Below are positions 1-9,201 of a stretch of 64,000 bases of DNA, piece by piece. The notes below the pieces were generated by a model, which saw nothing but the letters and a program-made list of their open reading frames with translations, was not told the DNA's origin and made no database searches. Made by a program: the position numbers and the translations under genes. The DNA lies in the NCBI RefSeq assembly GCF_015694705.1, contig NZ_JADQDR010000004.1, forward strand, positions 310,001-374,000. Reading direction: 5' to 3'. The DNA comes from Pontibacter rufus. Lineage in GTDB: Bacteria > Bacteroidota > Bacteroidia > Cytophagales > Hymenobacteraceae. Positions within the stretch are counted from its first letter, which is position 1, and the number at the start of each line of letters is the position of its first letter.

Positions 1-89
1 AATTTTACATACAACCATTTATAGTTTTTCGCGCTATATGTTTTGACTTAGGTACTTACGCTCAGGCAAAGGCACGACAAATTATACTT

Positions 90-779
90 ATGCAGATTAA
101 ATTTTTAGGTACAGGCGGCGCCTTCGACACAGATTATCTGAACTCGGCCGCTCTTTTATACTTCAGGGATGTCCATCTCCTGATTGATTGCGGCTTTACT
201 GTTTTTCCTGTCCTTATTAAAAAGAACCTGGTGCATAAAGTAGATCACATCATCCTGACACACCTGCACAACGACCATTGCGGCAGCCTGGCCAACCTGC
301 TGCTCTACAAAAAAATTATAGAGAAGAGCAAACCACCTGTTATACTGTATCCCTCTGAGCAGTTCAGGCAGCAACTGTATACGTTTCTGGAGATACAACT
401 TAAACATCCCGACAAGTATGCCGAGTTTGTGCCTCTAGATCATTTTGAGGGCATTACCTGCGTCGACACGTATGGGCAGCACTCTGAGGGCTACCAAAGT
501 TATGCTTATATTTTCGACAATGATTACCGCATTGCTTACTCCGGTGATCTGGGCAGGCCGGAAGCGCTCTTTGATAAGTTGCAGCGCATGCCCGACAAGA
601 AAACCCTTGTTTTCCATGACATTACTTTTACAGCCGCCAACACCAGCCATACTTATTACAAAAAGCTGCTGCCCTACATGAGCGGCGTGGACATGTACGG
701 CTATCATTGTGACCCTACCGAAAACCCGCCTGACAACCCTATCCGGCTGGTATTTTACCAACCGGAGCTAATGGCTTAA
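90..779 (+). CDS. MBL-fold metallohydrolase, RNase Z-like
   Basis: A 229-residue metallo-beta-lactamase-fold protein with no signal peptide, so probably cytoplasmic. The N-terminal strand MQIKFLGTGGAFD is typical of RNase Z/phosphodiesterase-type members. The zinc motif HLHNDH lies at residues 58-63, another candidate metal ligand is H131, and SGDLG carries D153. These residues support a two-metal hydrolase, but the substrate (tRNA 3' end, cyclic nucleotide or other phosphodiester) cannot be told from sequence. It is shorter than a full RNase Z (about 300 residues), and I see no exosite arm. An AAGTATAA-family octamer (82-89) directly abuts the ATG, leaving no room for a classical ribosome binding site. 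Nothing upstream in the window suggests an operon. Confidence 0.8.
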   Translation: MQIKFLGTGGAFDTDYLNSAALLYFRDVHLLIDCGFTVFPVLIKKNLVHKVDHIILTHLHNDHCGSLANLLLYKKIIEKSKPPVILYPSEQFRQQLYTFLEIQLKHPDKYAEFVPLDHFEGITCVDTYGQHSEGYQSYAYIFDNDYRIAYSGDLGRPEALFDKLQRMPDKKTLVFHDITFTAANTSHTYYKKLLPYMSGVDMYGYHCDPTENPPDNPIRLVFYQPELMA

Positions 780-1037
780 TGGCTGATTGTTGACGATCTG
801 GTGTTAAATGGCTGTAAGTATAGGTACGGCATTTTACCTGTAAGTCCCGCTACCAGATAGCCTGCCCCTGTTTGGTATGCCTGGGCATAACCGCCTTTTA
901 ATTACAGGTATAAACCCGGCAGTTGTGCTTGTGAATAGCCCTGTTAAAACAAAAAGAATAGCAGGATACGCGAACAAGTATAACATCATTGTGTTATTGC
1001 CCTAACAAACCACACCATCAACCCCAGTATAAGTTAA
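780..1037. other. Intergenic stretch, no gene seen
   Basis: No ORF with coding character was found between the MBL hydrolase and the DUF2238 gene. It holds one AAGTATAA octamer (976-983) and near-copies. No clear TAnnTTTG promoter was recognised. Confidence 0.5.
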
Positions 1038-1673
1038 ATGCCGACTACAGCAGCTCACCGGGTGCCATACCTGCAAAAGCCCCTACACCTGATTTACAGC
1101 CTGCTCTTCCTGACTTTTTGGGTGTATACTGCCTGTACCACGCCCGATTTGCTCAACTGGATAACCGAAAACACGCTGACATTGTCGTTTCTGATTTGCC
1201 TGATAGCCTTTTACAATATTTTCCGTTTTTCCGACACCAGCTATACCCTGATTTTCCTGTTTCTGATGCTGCACGTGTATGGCAGCCAGTACCAGTATGC
1301 CGAGAATCCGCTGGGCGAGTGGCTGCAGCAAATCTTCCATTTGCAACGCAACCACTACGACCGGCTGGTGCATTTTACGTTCGGGCTGCTGCTGGCCTAC
1401 CCTATGCTGGAGACTTTTATTTTTGCTTTTAAGGCAAAGCCGCTGTGGAGCTACCTGCTGGTAATACAGACAACGCTGGCGCTGGCAGCACTCTATGAAC
1501 TGGTAGAATGGGCGGTGGCAGACCTCGTGTATGGCGGCAACCGGCAAGCGACGGATTACCTCGGCATGCAGGGCGACATCTGGGATGCGCAGAAAGACAT
1601 GGCGCTGGCCTTGCTGGGTGCAGCCCTGGCGATGACAGCGGTATACCTGCTGCAGCGCTTCCGCAGGTTTTAA
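1038..1673 (+). CDS. DUF2238 (YjdF-like) inner-membrane protein
   Basis: A 211-residue polytopic membrane protein. Hydrophobic segments lie near residues 15-35, 45-65, 70-85, 105-125, 130-155 and 185-205. The conserved polar signatures of the DUF2238/YjdF family are present: HYDRLVHF in the middle, ELVEW later, and GDIWDAQKDM before the last membrane segment. Family members have no settled biochemical role. The ATG at 1038 gives a short soluble N-terminus before the first helix. Its only close neighbour is convergent: the OmpA-family gene ends at 1768 on the other strand, so this gene is probably transcribed alone. Confidence 0.8.
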   Translation: MPTTAAHRVPYLQKPLHLIYSLLFLTFWVYTACTTPDLLNWITENTLTLSFLICLIAFYNIFRFSDTSYTLIFLFLMLHVYGSQYQYAENPLGEWLQQIFHLQRNHYDRLVHFTFGLLLAYPMLETFIFAFKAKPLWSYLLVIQTTLALAALYELVEWAVADLVYGGNRQATDYLGMQGDIWDAQKDMALALLGAALAMTAVYLLQRFRRF

Positions 1674-1702
1674 CCTGTATCTGATGATTAGGACGCAAAA
1701 AA

Positions 1703-1728
1703 ACAGCCGCACCATACGGCGCGGCTGT
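1703..1728 (-). terminator. Rho-independent terminator of the OmpA-like gene
   Basis: An 8-bp stem, ACAGCCGC paired with GCGGCTGT, encloses a 10-nt loop. Read on the minus strand it is followed at once by a run of T, as expected for termination of the gene ending at 1768. On the plus strand the T tract is displaced by about 12 nt, so any service to the DUF2238 gene is weaker. Confidence 0.75.
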
Positions 1729-1767
1729 AAAAATCATCTGTTTTTCAATATAATTACTGATACGGTA

Positions 1768-2469
1768 TTATAAATCACCGTTCTCAGCTGCCTTCTTCAT
1801 CTTCTCGTTGGCAAAAATGGCAATCTCCACCCGGCGGTTCTGGCGGCGTCCGGCTTCTGTAGAGTTGTCGGCAACAGGCTGGTCAAAGGCATATCCTTTG
1901 GTTGTCATACGGCTGCGATCAACACCCAAAGAAGCAGCATAATCAGCAACAGACTGCGCACGCTCCTCAGAAAGGCGCTGGTTCAGTTCACGCGAACCCG
2001 TATTGTCGGTGTGGCCTTCTATCAGGATGTTGGTATCCGGGTACTTCTTTAGCGTTTCAGCAAGCTGTGCAATATCTGTCTGTGCTGCCGGTTGCAAAGC
2101 CGCGGAACCTGTCTGAAACAGAATGCCGGAATCAAATGTAATTTTGATTCCTTCCCCTACACGCTCTACTTGTGCGCCTTCCAAATCGCGGCGAAGTTCC
2201 TCAGCCTGTTTGTCCATATGCCGGCCGATAACGGCACCGGTAGCCCCGCCTACAGCAGCACCGATGATGGCACCTGCGGCCGTGTTGCCGGTCACTCTGC
2301 CGATAACGCCTCCCACCACGGCCCCGGAGCCGGCTCCGATGATACCACCTTTTGCGGTCTTGCTCATGCCGCTGCCATTACCGCCTGTGCCCGTCTGGCT
2401 GGTTGTACATGATGAGGAAAAGATACCCAGTATGGCGAAGATAAATAAATAGTTTCTAAGATTTCTCAT
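1768..2469 (-). CDS. Glycine-zipper/OmpA-family lipoprotein (paralogue 1)
   Basis: A probable outer-membrane lipoprotein of 233 residues. A signal peptide ends in SSSC, and a glycine zipper follows at about 40-85 (repeated GxxxG with alternating Ala/Ile). An OmpA C-terminal peptidoglycan-binding domain starts near residue 110, with the GHTDNTGS signature and a closing RRQNRRVE. This architecture (YiaD/Pal type) anchors the outer membrane to peptidoglycan. I chose the ATG at 2469; an in-frame TTG at 2478 also exists, but the ATG gives a clean basic N-terminus. It is closely similar to the gene at 2801-3547, so the two look like a tandem duplication, yet each has its own terminator. Confidence 0.9.
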   Translation of the reverse strand: MRNLRNYLFIFAILGIFSSSCTTSQTGTGGNGSGMSKTAKGGIIGAGSGAVVGGVIGRVTGNTAAGAIIGAAVGGATGAVIGRHMDKQAEELRRDLEGAQVERVGEGIKITFDSGILFQTGSAALQPAAQTDIAQLAETLKKYPDTNILIEGHTDNTGSRELNQRLSEERAQSVADYAASLGVDRSRMTTKGYAFDQPVADNSTEAGRRQNRRVEIAIFANEKMKKAAENGDL

Positions 2470-2737
2470 GGTTATCAACTTAAAGTCTGTGTTAAAGAAT
2501 CGTCAGATCCAGTGCTTATTACTCCAAAAATCTCAAAAGGTTGGTGTTGTATGTTGTTGCCTGCAGCTGATTTGCCCTGCTGATGCTTGCAGGGATTACC
2601 TTGTATTGCTCACGCCCGGCACCATATACACCTTATCCTATATCTTATACTTTATACTTAAACGACCGGAAGAATGCCCGGGTTTTTAACAGGTAGCTGC
2701 GCATAGGATTGTGCTGCGCAGGTTAAGACTGGCCTCT
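2470..2737. other. Spacer upstream of the first OmpA paralogue
   Basis: No gene seen. It must contain the minus-strand promoter of the gene starting at 2469, but I could not find a convincing CAAAnnTA (reverse -7) box. Two overlapping TTATACTT octamers lie at 2645-2652 and 2652-2659. Confidence 0.4.
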
Positions 2738-2784
2738 AAGTATAAAGCGCCTGCCCGGATATACCAGGCAGGCGCTTTATACTT
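2738..2784 (-). terminator. Long perfect terminator hairpin
   Basis: A perfect 18-bp inverted repeat (2738-2755 with 2767-2784) and an 11-nt loop. The GC core GCGCCTGCC is flanked by A/T runs on both sides, so it could act in either direction; its place suits the minus-strand gene ending at 2801. The outer end of each arm is an AAGTATAA/TTATACTT octamer. Confidence 0.85.
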
Positions 2785-2800
2785 ATAATTACAGGGAAAT

Positions 2801-3547
2801 TTATTTTACTTCTCCGTTTTCGGCAGCCTGCTTCAGTTCATCGTTTGCTACCACAATTATCTCTACGCGGCGGTTTTGCTGGCGACCTGCTGCGGTGCTG
2901 TTATCCGCGATAGGCTGATCGTAGCTGTAACCTTTTGCCTGCAGGCGTGAGCCGTCTACACCCAGGCTGCGGGCATAAGCAGCAACGGCCTCAGCACGGC
3001 GCTCCGACAATTTCTGGTTTAATTCATAAGAACCGGTATTGTCGGTATGGCCTTCTATGATAACGTTGGTACCTTCATACTTCTGCAGCGTTTCAGCAAA
3101 TTTCTGAATATCCTCTTTCGCCTTCGGGCTTAATTCTGCAGAACCTGTCTGGAATAAGATACCGGAATCGAAGTTGATACGGATGGCCTCGCCTACGCGC
3201 TCCACTTTGGCGCCTTCCATACTCTTCTCCAGTTCCTCGGCCTGCTTGTCCATACGGCGACCGATAACGGCTCCGGTAGCCCCGCCTACGGCAGCACCGA
3301 TGATGGCGCCGGCGGCAGTATTGCCCAACCTGTTTCCGATAATACCACCCAGCACAGCGCCGGAACCCGCTCCGATAATGCCGCCTTTGGTGGTTTTCTT
3401 CATTCCGGTATTATTGTCGTCCTGCTTTGGCTGGTCCACCACTGTTCCGTCGTTTCCTACGCCGGCCACGGGCTTGGAAGACTGGCAGGAAGAAAACAAA
3501 AGTGTAACTGCCAGCAATGGGGTAAGTGACATCTTGATAAGTTTCAT
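2801..3547 (-). CDS. Glycine-zipper/OmpA-family lipoprotein (paralogue 2)
   Basis: A 248-residue lipoprotein with the signal peptide MKLIKMSLTPLLAVTLLF, then SSC as the likely lipidation site. It carries a low-complexity linker, a glycine zipper (GGIIGAGSGAVLGGIIGNRL and onward) and an OmpA-C domain with GHTDNTGS and RQQNRRVE. The ORF is open to 3610, but the ATG at 3547 gives the proper signal peptide. The mature part is nearly the same as the gene at 1768-2469, and the two probably share the role of tethering the outer membrane to the cell wall. Differences cluster in the N-terminal linker. A CAAACTTA sequence at 3648-3655 matches a reverse -7 box, but no good -33 partner was seen. Confidence 0.9.
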   Translation of the reverse strand: MKLIKMSLTPLLAVTLLFSSCQSSKPVAGVGNDGTVVDQPKQDDNNTGMKKTTKGGIIGAGSGAVLGGIIGNRLGNTAAGAIIGAAVGGATGAVIGRRMDKQAEELEKSMEGAKVERVGEAIRINFDSGILFQTGSAELSPKAKEDIQKFAETLQKYEGTNVIIEGHTDNTGSYELNQKLSERRAEAVAAYARSLGVDGSRLQAKGYSYDQPIADNSTAAGRQQNRRVEIIVVANDELKQAAENGEVK

Positions 3548-3758
3548 AATTTCTGTGTTGGTAAATGTTTGAATGTTGTTGTTTGTTTTTAAAATTAAAT
3601 TCCGGCACATGCAGGCCTGTTTACACGTGCTAACGCAATACTGATGCCAAACTTATATAAACTATCCGCTATATGCTGAAGTTATGATTTAAATGCTGCA
3701 AAATAGGCATAACATACTATACCTTAATTTCCGGGGCCGATACCAGACGGTTGCAAGC

Positions 3759-3805
3759 AAACATAAAAGCTCCTGCCTGATGTACTGGCAGGAGCTTTTA
3801 TGTTT
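3759..3805 (-). terminator. Long perfect terminator hairpin after accD
   Basis: A perfect 19-bp inverted repeat (3759-3777 with 3787-3805) and a 9-nt loop, with core AGCTCCTGCC and A/T-rich outer arms. It sits 20 nt past the accD stop codon on the minus strand. Confidence 0.85.
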
Positions 3806-3824
3806 GTATCGGGCCGGGATGCCT

Positions 3825-4730
3825 TTATGACACCTTTGCTGCCTTTCCGTTTTTAGATTTCAGGTTATCTTTGCCGTCAGATTCGGGACGCAGCATGGCC
3901 AGCAGGTCGCTTAGCTGCTGTTTCAGTTCCTTGCGATCCACGATAAAATCCAGGAACCCGTGCTCCAGCACAAATTCGGCACTCTGGAAGCCCTTGGGCA
4001 AGTCCTTGCCAATGGTTTCTTTGATAACGCGCGGGCCGGCAAAACCAATTAAGGCACCAGGCTCTGCAATATTAAAGTCGCCGAGCATGGCATAAGAGGC
4101 GGTTACGCCACCCGTGGTTGGATCGGTGAGCAACGAAATATAGGGCAGTTTATCTTCTGCAAGCAGCGCAAGCCTAGCAGCGGTCTTAGCCATCTGCATC
4201 AGCGAGAAACCAGCCTCCATCATGCGTGCGCCACCCGATTTTGAAATCATCAGAAAAGGTGTGCGCGTTTCGCGGGCATGATCAATGGCGCGGGCAATCT
4301 TTTCGCCCACCACCGAACCCATGGAACCACCAATAAACGAAAAGTCCATACAGGAAATGGTAATAGGCTGGCCGTTCATGGTACCGTAGGCCGAGCGCAC
4401 GGCGTCTTTCAGGCCGGTAGCTTTTTGGGTAGCGGCAATGCGCTGCGGGTATGGCTTCGTGTCGGTAAAGTTCAGCGGATCACCGGAAACAAGGTCTGCG
4501 TCCAGTTCGGTAAACTGGTTGTCGTCAAACAGAATGGCAAAATATTCACGGGAGCCGATGCGGTCATGGTAATTGCATTTCACGCAGGTGCTCAGGTTCT
4601 TGCGGTGCTCGACCATGCTGGTTACCGTTTTGCAGTCGGGGCACTTGTACCACAGTCCGTCCGGCGTCTCTTTCTTCTCTTCCGTTGGGGTATGAATTCC
4701 TTTTTCTACTCTTTTAAACCAAGGCATCAT
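3825..4730 (-). CDS. accD: Acetyl-CoA carboxylase carboxyltransferase, beta subunit
   Basis: The 301-residue beta half of the carboxyltransferase that moves carboxyl from biotin to acetyl-CoA, giving malonyl-CoA for fatty-acid synthesis. The N-terminal zinc ribbon is complete, with C-x2-C in KCPDC and C-x2-C in TCVKCNYH. A crotonase-like carboxyltransferase core follows, with [18 protein letters not shown] and [16 protein letters not shown]. Length is normal for the family. The start has two adjacent ATG codons (4730 and 4727); either could be used. The alpha subunit gene is not adjacent, as is usual in this phylum. A possible reverse -7 box (CAAAAATA, 4851-4858) lies about 120 nt upstream. 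Confidence 0.95.
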   Translation of the reverse strand: MMPWFKRVEKGIHTPTEEKKETPDGLWYKCPDCKTVTSMVEHRKNLSTCVKCNYHDRIGSREYFAILFDDNQFTELDADLVSGDPLNFTDTKPYPQRIAATQKATGLKDAVRSAYGTMNGQPITISCMDFSFIGGSMGSVVGEKIARAIDHARETRTPFLMISKSGGARMMEAGFSLMQMAKTAARLALLAEDKLPYISLLTDPTTGGVTASYAMLGDFNIAEPGALIGFAGPRVIKETIGKDLPKGFQSAEFVLEHGFLDFIVDRKELKQQLSDLLAMLRPESDGKDNLKSKNGKAAKVS

Positions 4731-4941
4731 AGTTAAAAGCGTGCTCGCCGCACTTTAAAGTTTTGTGAGTATACCCTGATCTGGCAAGGTATAAATATAG
4801 TGGCCTGCCTCCTGCCGGCACCTGTAGCGGCTCCGGAAAAAGGCGGGCTGCAAAAATAGGCAATTATCAGCAGTTGTACTACAAATTATGCTATCGTAAT
4901 AATTTTAAGAGATGCTGCAGGGTTAAATTTATGAAGCCCTT

Positions 4942-5817
4942 CTAATGTCTTGCTCTTTTCTTGAGCACACCTCCGGCTGCCTCTTTTATCGTATTGGTAA
5001 ATATAAACGCTTTGGGATCAATTTCATGCACTACATTCCGCATTCTTCTGACTTCCAGGCGCGTTATCACTGTAAAAACAATATCGCATGGCTGGCTGAA
5101 GTTAAAATTATCTTTTAAGAATCCCCGCTCCCCTTTGTAAACCGTTATACCTCTGCCTAGTTCCACTACGAGTTTTTCCTTTATCAGCTGGCTTTGTCCC
5201 GAAATAATGGTTACGCCCGTATACTCTTCCAATCCTTCAATAACGAAGTTTATCGTCCGTGAGGCAGTATAATAGGTTAAAATCGAGTATAAGGCGGTTG
5301 GCAGGCCCAATTGCAGCGCTGCAATCAGAAATATAACAATGTTGATTCCGAAAATGATCTCGCTGATGGTAAGGCCGCTACGCTTCAAAGTATAAAGCGC
5401 CAGCACTTCGATGCCGTCCAGGGCGCAGCCGGCACGCATTGATAGCCCGACGCCCAGGCCCATAAAAACGCCGCCGAATATAGACACCAGCAACTTATCG
5501 GAAGTTATAACAGGATAAGGCACAAACAGCAAACACACAGCCAGGCCAACGATGCAGCCAAACGTTTTCCAGGCAAAGCTGCGGTTAACGTGATAGGCGC
5601 CCATGATGATAAACGGCACATTAGCCAGTATGATAACGTAAGCAATATTTATGTGATATATTTCATGGATAAGAAGTGAGATACCCGTAACGCCGCCATC
5701 AAAAAACTGATTCGGAACCAGGAACCCTTTTAACGCAAAGCCGCAAAATAAAATACCCGTAATAACGTACAAAGTATCTATCGCCGCATCAGAGAAATCG
5801 ATTTTTTTTGCTTTCAT
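4942..5817 (-). CDS. YitT-family membrane protein (DUF161/DUF2179)
   Basis: A 291-residue protein with about five or six membrane segments in the first 210 residues and a soluble C-terminal DUF2179 domain of about 85 residues. GAYHVNRSFAWKTFG and GLSMRAGCALDGIEVLALY are recognisable YitT-type stretches. Substrate and function are not established for the family. The ORF is open back to 5865, but the ATG at 5817 gives the expected MKAKKIDFS N-terminus, and the longer form would add an unlikely hydrophobic lead. It is probably monocistronic: the next gene on this strand starts more than 1.6 kb away. Confidence 0.85.
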   Translation of the reverse strand: MKAKKIDFSDAAIDTLYVITGILFCGFALKGFLVPNQFFDGGVTGISLLIHEIYHINIAYVIILANVPFIIMGAYHVNRSFAWKTFGCIVGLAVCLLFVPYPVITSDKLLVSIFGGVFMGLGVGLSMRAGCALDGIEVLALYTLKRSGLTISEIIFGINIVIFLIAALQLGLPTALYSILTYYTASRTINFVIEGLEEYTGVTIISGQSQLIKEKLVVELGRGITVYKGERGFLKDNFNFSQPCDIVFTVITRLEVRRMRNVVHEIDPKAFIFTNTIKEAAGGVLKKRARH

Positions 5818-5962
5818 TATCGTATAAAACACAAGTACCGGAAATACCGGATAAGAGACCTCCAAAGTATAAAATCCTGCTCGTCAAGCACATCTGCACC
5901 GTTGACAGCCGACATCCCGCCTCCGGCAGTTCCTTAGTCAATATACACTGCCCGCTTACAAC

Positions 5963-6124
5963 TTAATCTTTCATAATGACAGTGCATACATGCGGGGTAT
6001 ACTCCAACAGATCTTCATCGCAGAGCACGATATCAGCAGCTTTGTCCTTCTCCGGTGAGCCCACGCGCTTCTCCTGCCTGATAATTTTTGCCGGTGTGCT
6101 GGTGATGGAAGCCTGGCCCGCCAT
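5963..6124 (-). pseudogene. Remnant: C-terminus of an amidohydrolase
   Basis: Read on the minus strand, this stretch encodes MAGQASITSTPAKII, then RQEKRVGSPEKDKAADIVL, then CDEDLLEYTPHVCTVIMKD and a stop. That matches the end of imidazolonepropionase-like amidohydrolases, where TINPAKIL, RVGSLEKGKDADIV and DGDPFEYTTHV are usual. The usual Gly-Lys before DAD is missing and DGDP reads DEDL, which suggests relaxed selection. A TGA sits directly before the ATG, and I could find no metal-binding N-terminal part upstream. I read it as the decayed 3' end of a gene of at least 400 codons. The assignment rests on motif recognition only. Confidence 0.65.
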
Positions 6125-6428
6125 TCATCGCCTGCCGATTTCATACAAAAGGCTAAAGTAAACCGTTGGTTTAATTTAGCCCCTCAACTTAGGTATTTTA
6201 TACCTGAAATAAAACAGCCGTTCCTCTTATAGCCCACTCTCTCATTATTGGTATACTTGCCTGCCCCTTTGCTGCAGCCGCCACCAGCCGGGAAAGTACC
6301 CTATAGCTATTTATCACCGCTGTTAATTATATATACTTATCTAAATCTCTATGAATGATGAAAGTAGGCATAGAGATTTTTTTACCGACAGCTTACGTAT
6401 GCTATTCGGAAAACAACCCGGTAAAATA
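6125..6428. other. Gene-free stretch beyond the amidohydrolase remnant
   Basis: No intact gene seen. Further amidohydrolase sequence might continue to about 6160 (LLYEIG in the remnant's frame, before a stop), after which I recognise nothing. Several near-copies of the TATACTT motif occur. Confidence 0.4.
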
Positions 6429-6496
6429 AAGAACAAGTATAAAAAGAACGTGGCCGCTGTTGATACAGCGGCCACGTTCTTTTTATACTTGTTCTT
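6429..6496. terminator. Very long perfect hairpin, terminator
   Basis: A perfect 32-bp inverted repeat (6429-6460 with 6465-6496) with a 4-nt TGAT loop. The GC core GTGGCCGCTG is flanked by A-rich and T-rich arms, so it can terminate in both directions. On the minus strand it lies just past the M28 peptidase stop at 6515. Each arm contains one AAGTATAA/TTATACTT octamer (6435-6442 and 6483-6490). Confidence 0.85.
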
Positions 6497-6514
6497 AGAT
6501 ATCAATAATCAAGG

Positions 6515-7525
6515 TTACTCATTATACAGTACGTGCAACATGGTCTGGCCAACGGCTTTCAGGGTTCTGCGGCTGATGATGTCCATGTTGTCGGTGTGGC
6601 GATGGTGATAGGGGCCAAAGTAATCTCCGTCGGCAGCGCCCATGTTGTATTCTATCACGTCTATCATCCGTATGTTTCCCCAGTCGTTTACGTATGTATG
6701 GTCGTCCGTAATGGCTGGCGCATTCACATACTTAAAATAGTCGGAGTAGCCGATGTGGTTGGCGGCTTTCCATATTTTGTCTACAATGCCTTTGGCGTAC
6801 TGCATGGAGGTTCCTTCGCGGGCAAACTTCGCATTTTCGGCGCCCACCATGTCCAGCAACACGCCGTAGCTGGCTTTATAGTTGGGCACATGCTTGTTCT
6901 TGCTCCAATACTGCGCCCCCAGGCACCAGGTATCTGCTTTATAAGGCATGCCGCTGTTGTCGGGCTGGCCGTAATCCTCGCCGTCAAAAAAGATCATATC
7001 CACCCCTACACCTGGTTTTTGCTCTGCTTCATGTATGGTGCGGGCCATTTCAAGCAATATGCCTACGCCGCTGGCGCCGTCATTGGCGCCGTCGCTCGGC
7101 GTTGCCGGATTTTTTTCGTCTTTGTCGGCAAAGGGGCGCGTATCCCAGTGAGCAGCAAATAGCACACGGTCAGCAGCCTGCGGGTTATAAGAGGCGATGA
7201 TGTTGCGCAGGTTCAGCATCTTGCCGTCATAGGCGCGCATCTGAAAGTTCTGCACCTTTACCTCAGCCCCATAGTCGCGCAGCTTTTGTATAATCCAGTC
7301 GCCGGTGTTTTGTGCAGCCGGCGAGTTGGGTATGCGCGGCCCGAAAGCAACTTGCTTTGCTACGAATTTGTAAGCCGAATCGGCGTTAAACTCCGGCGCT
7401 TTTACGTCTGGCACGGTTTCCTCAACCTTGGCCTGCCGGCTGCCGCTGTTTCCGGCCGAGTCGCAGCTATACGTGGCCAGCGTACCGGCAAGCAACAGCA
7501 TAGGCAGCATTATTTTATTCTTCAT
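6515..7525 (-). CDS. M28-family zinc peptidase or glutaminyl cyclotransferase-like lipoprotein
   Basis: A 336-residue exported protein with the signal [20 protein letters not shown] and then Cys21 as likely lipidation site. Its zinc-site pattern is that of the M28 fold: [17 protein letters not shown] and FFDGEDYG, with a further acidic/His pair in DDHTYVND. The FDGEDYG form resembles the glutaminyl-peptide cyclotransferase branch, so the enzyme may cyclise N-terminal Gln or act as an aminopeptidase. I start it at the ATG at 7525, which overlaps the last 11 bases of cysS and suggests coupled translation in a cysS-M28 operon. A longer form could begin at 7537. The 32-bp terminator follows it. 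Confidence 0.85.
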   Translation of the reverse strand: MKNKIMLPMLLLAGTLATYSCDSAGNSGSRQAKVEETVPDVKAPEFNADSAYKFVAKQVAFGPRIPNSPAAQNTGDWIIQKLRDYGAEVKVQNFQMRAYDGKMLNLRNIIASYNPQAADRVLFAAHWDTRPFADKDEKNPATPSDGANDGASGVGILLEMARTIHEAEQKPGVGVDMIFFDGEDYGQPDNSGMPYKADTWCLGAQYWSKNKHVPNYKASYGVLLDMVGAENAKFAREGTSMQYAKGIVDKIWKAANHIGYSDYFKYVNAPAITDDHTYVNDWGNIRMIDVIEYNMGAADGDYFGPYHHRHTDNMDIISRRTLKAVGQTMLHVLYNE

Positions 7526-9005
7526 AAGCCCAGTCAATTCCTGTTTTTAAATCTTTAATGGTGATGCCCTGCTTTTTCAGCTCCGCCCGAATCAGGTCTA
7601 CTTTGTCGTAAGCTTTGCCTTCTTTCGCCTCCCTGTAAAAAGAAAGCACCAAATCCAGCATCTCTTCTGTATCACCGATCGGCTCCTCCCGCAAGCCCAG
7701 CACATCTAGCACCAGCCGGGTATAGGTGTTCCGAATCGTATCGAAAGTGCCGCGCGTGAGCGAGCTAACCGGAAGCTGCCCTAAGTATAAGCTGTTTACT
7801 TTTTTGAGCAGGTTGAACAGGGCCGCAATGGTGCGCGCCGTGTTCATGTCATCGTTCATCCCCCGGAAGCAATCCTCCGTCAGCTTCAGCAGTTCTTCGT
7901 TCAGCTTCTCGTCCGGCGTGCCGGCCTCCTTGGGATATTGCAGCTTTTCGAGTATGCGCAGGCCGTTCATCAGCTTGGTGTAGCCTTTGCGGGCCGCCTG
8001 CAACGCTTCGTTGCTAAAGTCGAGGGTGCTGCGGTAGTGCGCCTGCAGAATAAAGAAGCGGATCGTCATGGGCGAATACTTCTCTTCCAGCAAAGCATGG
8101 TTACCGCTGAACAGCTCGCTCAGGTTGATGAAGTTGCCCAGCGATTTGCCCATCTTCTGCCCGTTCACGGTAATCATGTTGTTGTGCACCCAGTATTTGG
8201 CGGCATCTGTGTGGTTGTCGCTGGCCTGACTTTGAGCAATCTCGCACTCGTGGTGCGGAAACATCAGATCCAACCCACCGCCATGTATATCAAAAGTGGT
8301 GCCTAAGTACTTGCGGCTCATGGCCGAGCACTCCAGGTGCCAGCCCGGAAAGCCGTCGCTCCAGGGCGAGGGCCAGCGCATGATGTGCATGGACGAGGCT
8401 TTTTTCCAGAGCGCAAAATCAAGCGGCGATCGCTTTTCCTCCTGCCCTTCGGTGGCGCGGGTATTGGCAATCAGGTCATCTATGTTGCGGCCCGAAAGCT
8501 TTCCGTAATGGTGGCCTTCATTATAAGCCGGCACATCAAAGTACACGGAGCCGTTTACCTGGTAAGCCAAACCGTTTTTCAGTATTTCCTGAATCATCTC
8601 TATCTGCTCGATGATGTGGCCGGAGGCGCGGGGCTCGATATCGGGGGGCAGCACGTTCAGCTTGCGCATTTCGTCGTGGTAGATGTTGGTATAATGCTGC
8701 ACCACCTCCATCGGCTCCAGGGCTTCCAGTTTGGCCCGCTTCTGAATTTTATCTTCCCCTTCATCGGCATCGTTTACCAGGTGGCCTACATCTGTAACGT
8801 TGCGCACATAACGCACGGTATAGCCCAGGTACCTGAGGTAGCGGTAGAGCACATCAAAGGTAACGGCGCTGCGGGCATGGCCCAGGTGCGGCTCGCCATA
8901 CACCGTAGGCCCGCACACATACATGCCCACAAAAGGCGCGTGCAGCGGTTCGAATACTTCTTTTTTGCGTGTAAGCGTGTTATAGAGGCTGAGTGCTTGT
9001 TGCAT
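7515..9005 (-). CDS. cysS: Cysteinyl-tRNA synthetase
   Basis: A class I aminoacyl-tRNA synthetase of 496 residues that charges tRNA-Cys. The HIGH motif reads HLGH at 40-43, the KMSKS loop reads KMGKS at 284-288, and the zinc ligands are C31, C226, H251 and E253. Length is normal. KMGKS for KMSKS is a mild variation, since the second Lys and last Ser are kept. The 3' end overlaps the following M28 peptidase start. Upstream (9006-9201) no strong promoter was recognised; a CAAAATTA reverse -7 candidate at 9174-9181 lies 170 nt away without a -33 partner. Confidence 0.96.
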   Translation of the reverse strand: MQQALSLYNTLTRKKEVFEPLHAPFVGMYVCGPTVYGEPHLGHARSAVTFDVLYRYLRYLGYTVRYVRNVTDVGHLVNDADEGEDKIQKRAKLEALEPMEVVQHYTNIYHDEMRKLNVLPPDIEPRASGHIIEQIEMIQEILKNGLAYQVNGSVYFDVPAYNEGHHYGKLSGRNIDDLIANTRATEGQEEKRSPLDFALWKKASSMHIMRWPSPWSDGFPGWHLECSAMSRKYLGTTFDIHGGGLDLMFPHHECEIAQSQASDNHTDAAKYWVHNNMITVNGQKMGKSLGNFINLSELFSGNHALLEEKYSPMTIRFFILQAHYRSTLDFSNEALQAARKGYTKLMNGLRILEKLQYPKEAGTPDEKLNEELLKLTEDCFRGMNDDMNTARTIAALFNLLKKVNSLYLGQLPVSSLTRGTFDTIRNTYTRLVLDVLGLREEPIGDTEEMLDLVLSFYREAKEGKAYDKVDLIRAELKKQGITIKDLKTGIDWAYEE

Positions 9006-9201
9006 AGTATAATTAAGATGTATAATCCGGAGCGGTTTATACTTGTGTTTTTAAGTATCCGTGTTTAATGTGCTGATGGGTTAAGTATAAGTATGACTGA
9101 CCTTGCTGCAAGTGCCTGATATCTGTATCCTGATTCAGACAAACAACAATTAACAATCAACTCTTTCCTGCCTCAAAATTATACATATCGTCTTCTATCT
9201 C

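Noticed and set aside
989-1432. Alternative plus-strand ORF overlapping the DUF2238 gene
   Set aside because: The DUF2238 frame has membrane helices and family motifs; the other frame has neither.
5976-6161. Plus-strand 61-codon ORF
   Set aside because: The minus strand of the same DNA carries amidohydrolase motifs, so the plus ORF is the shadow of the remnant.
6351-6608. ORF of 85 codons starting in the gap and crossing the 32-bp hairpin
   Set aside because: It runs through the terminator and into the antisense of the M28 peptidase; no ribosome binding site, no domain, and codon use unlike genes.
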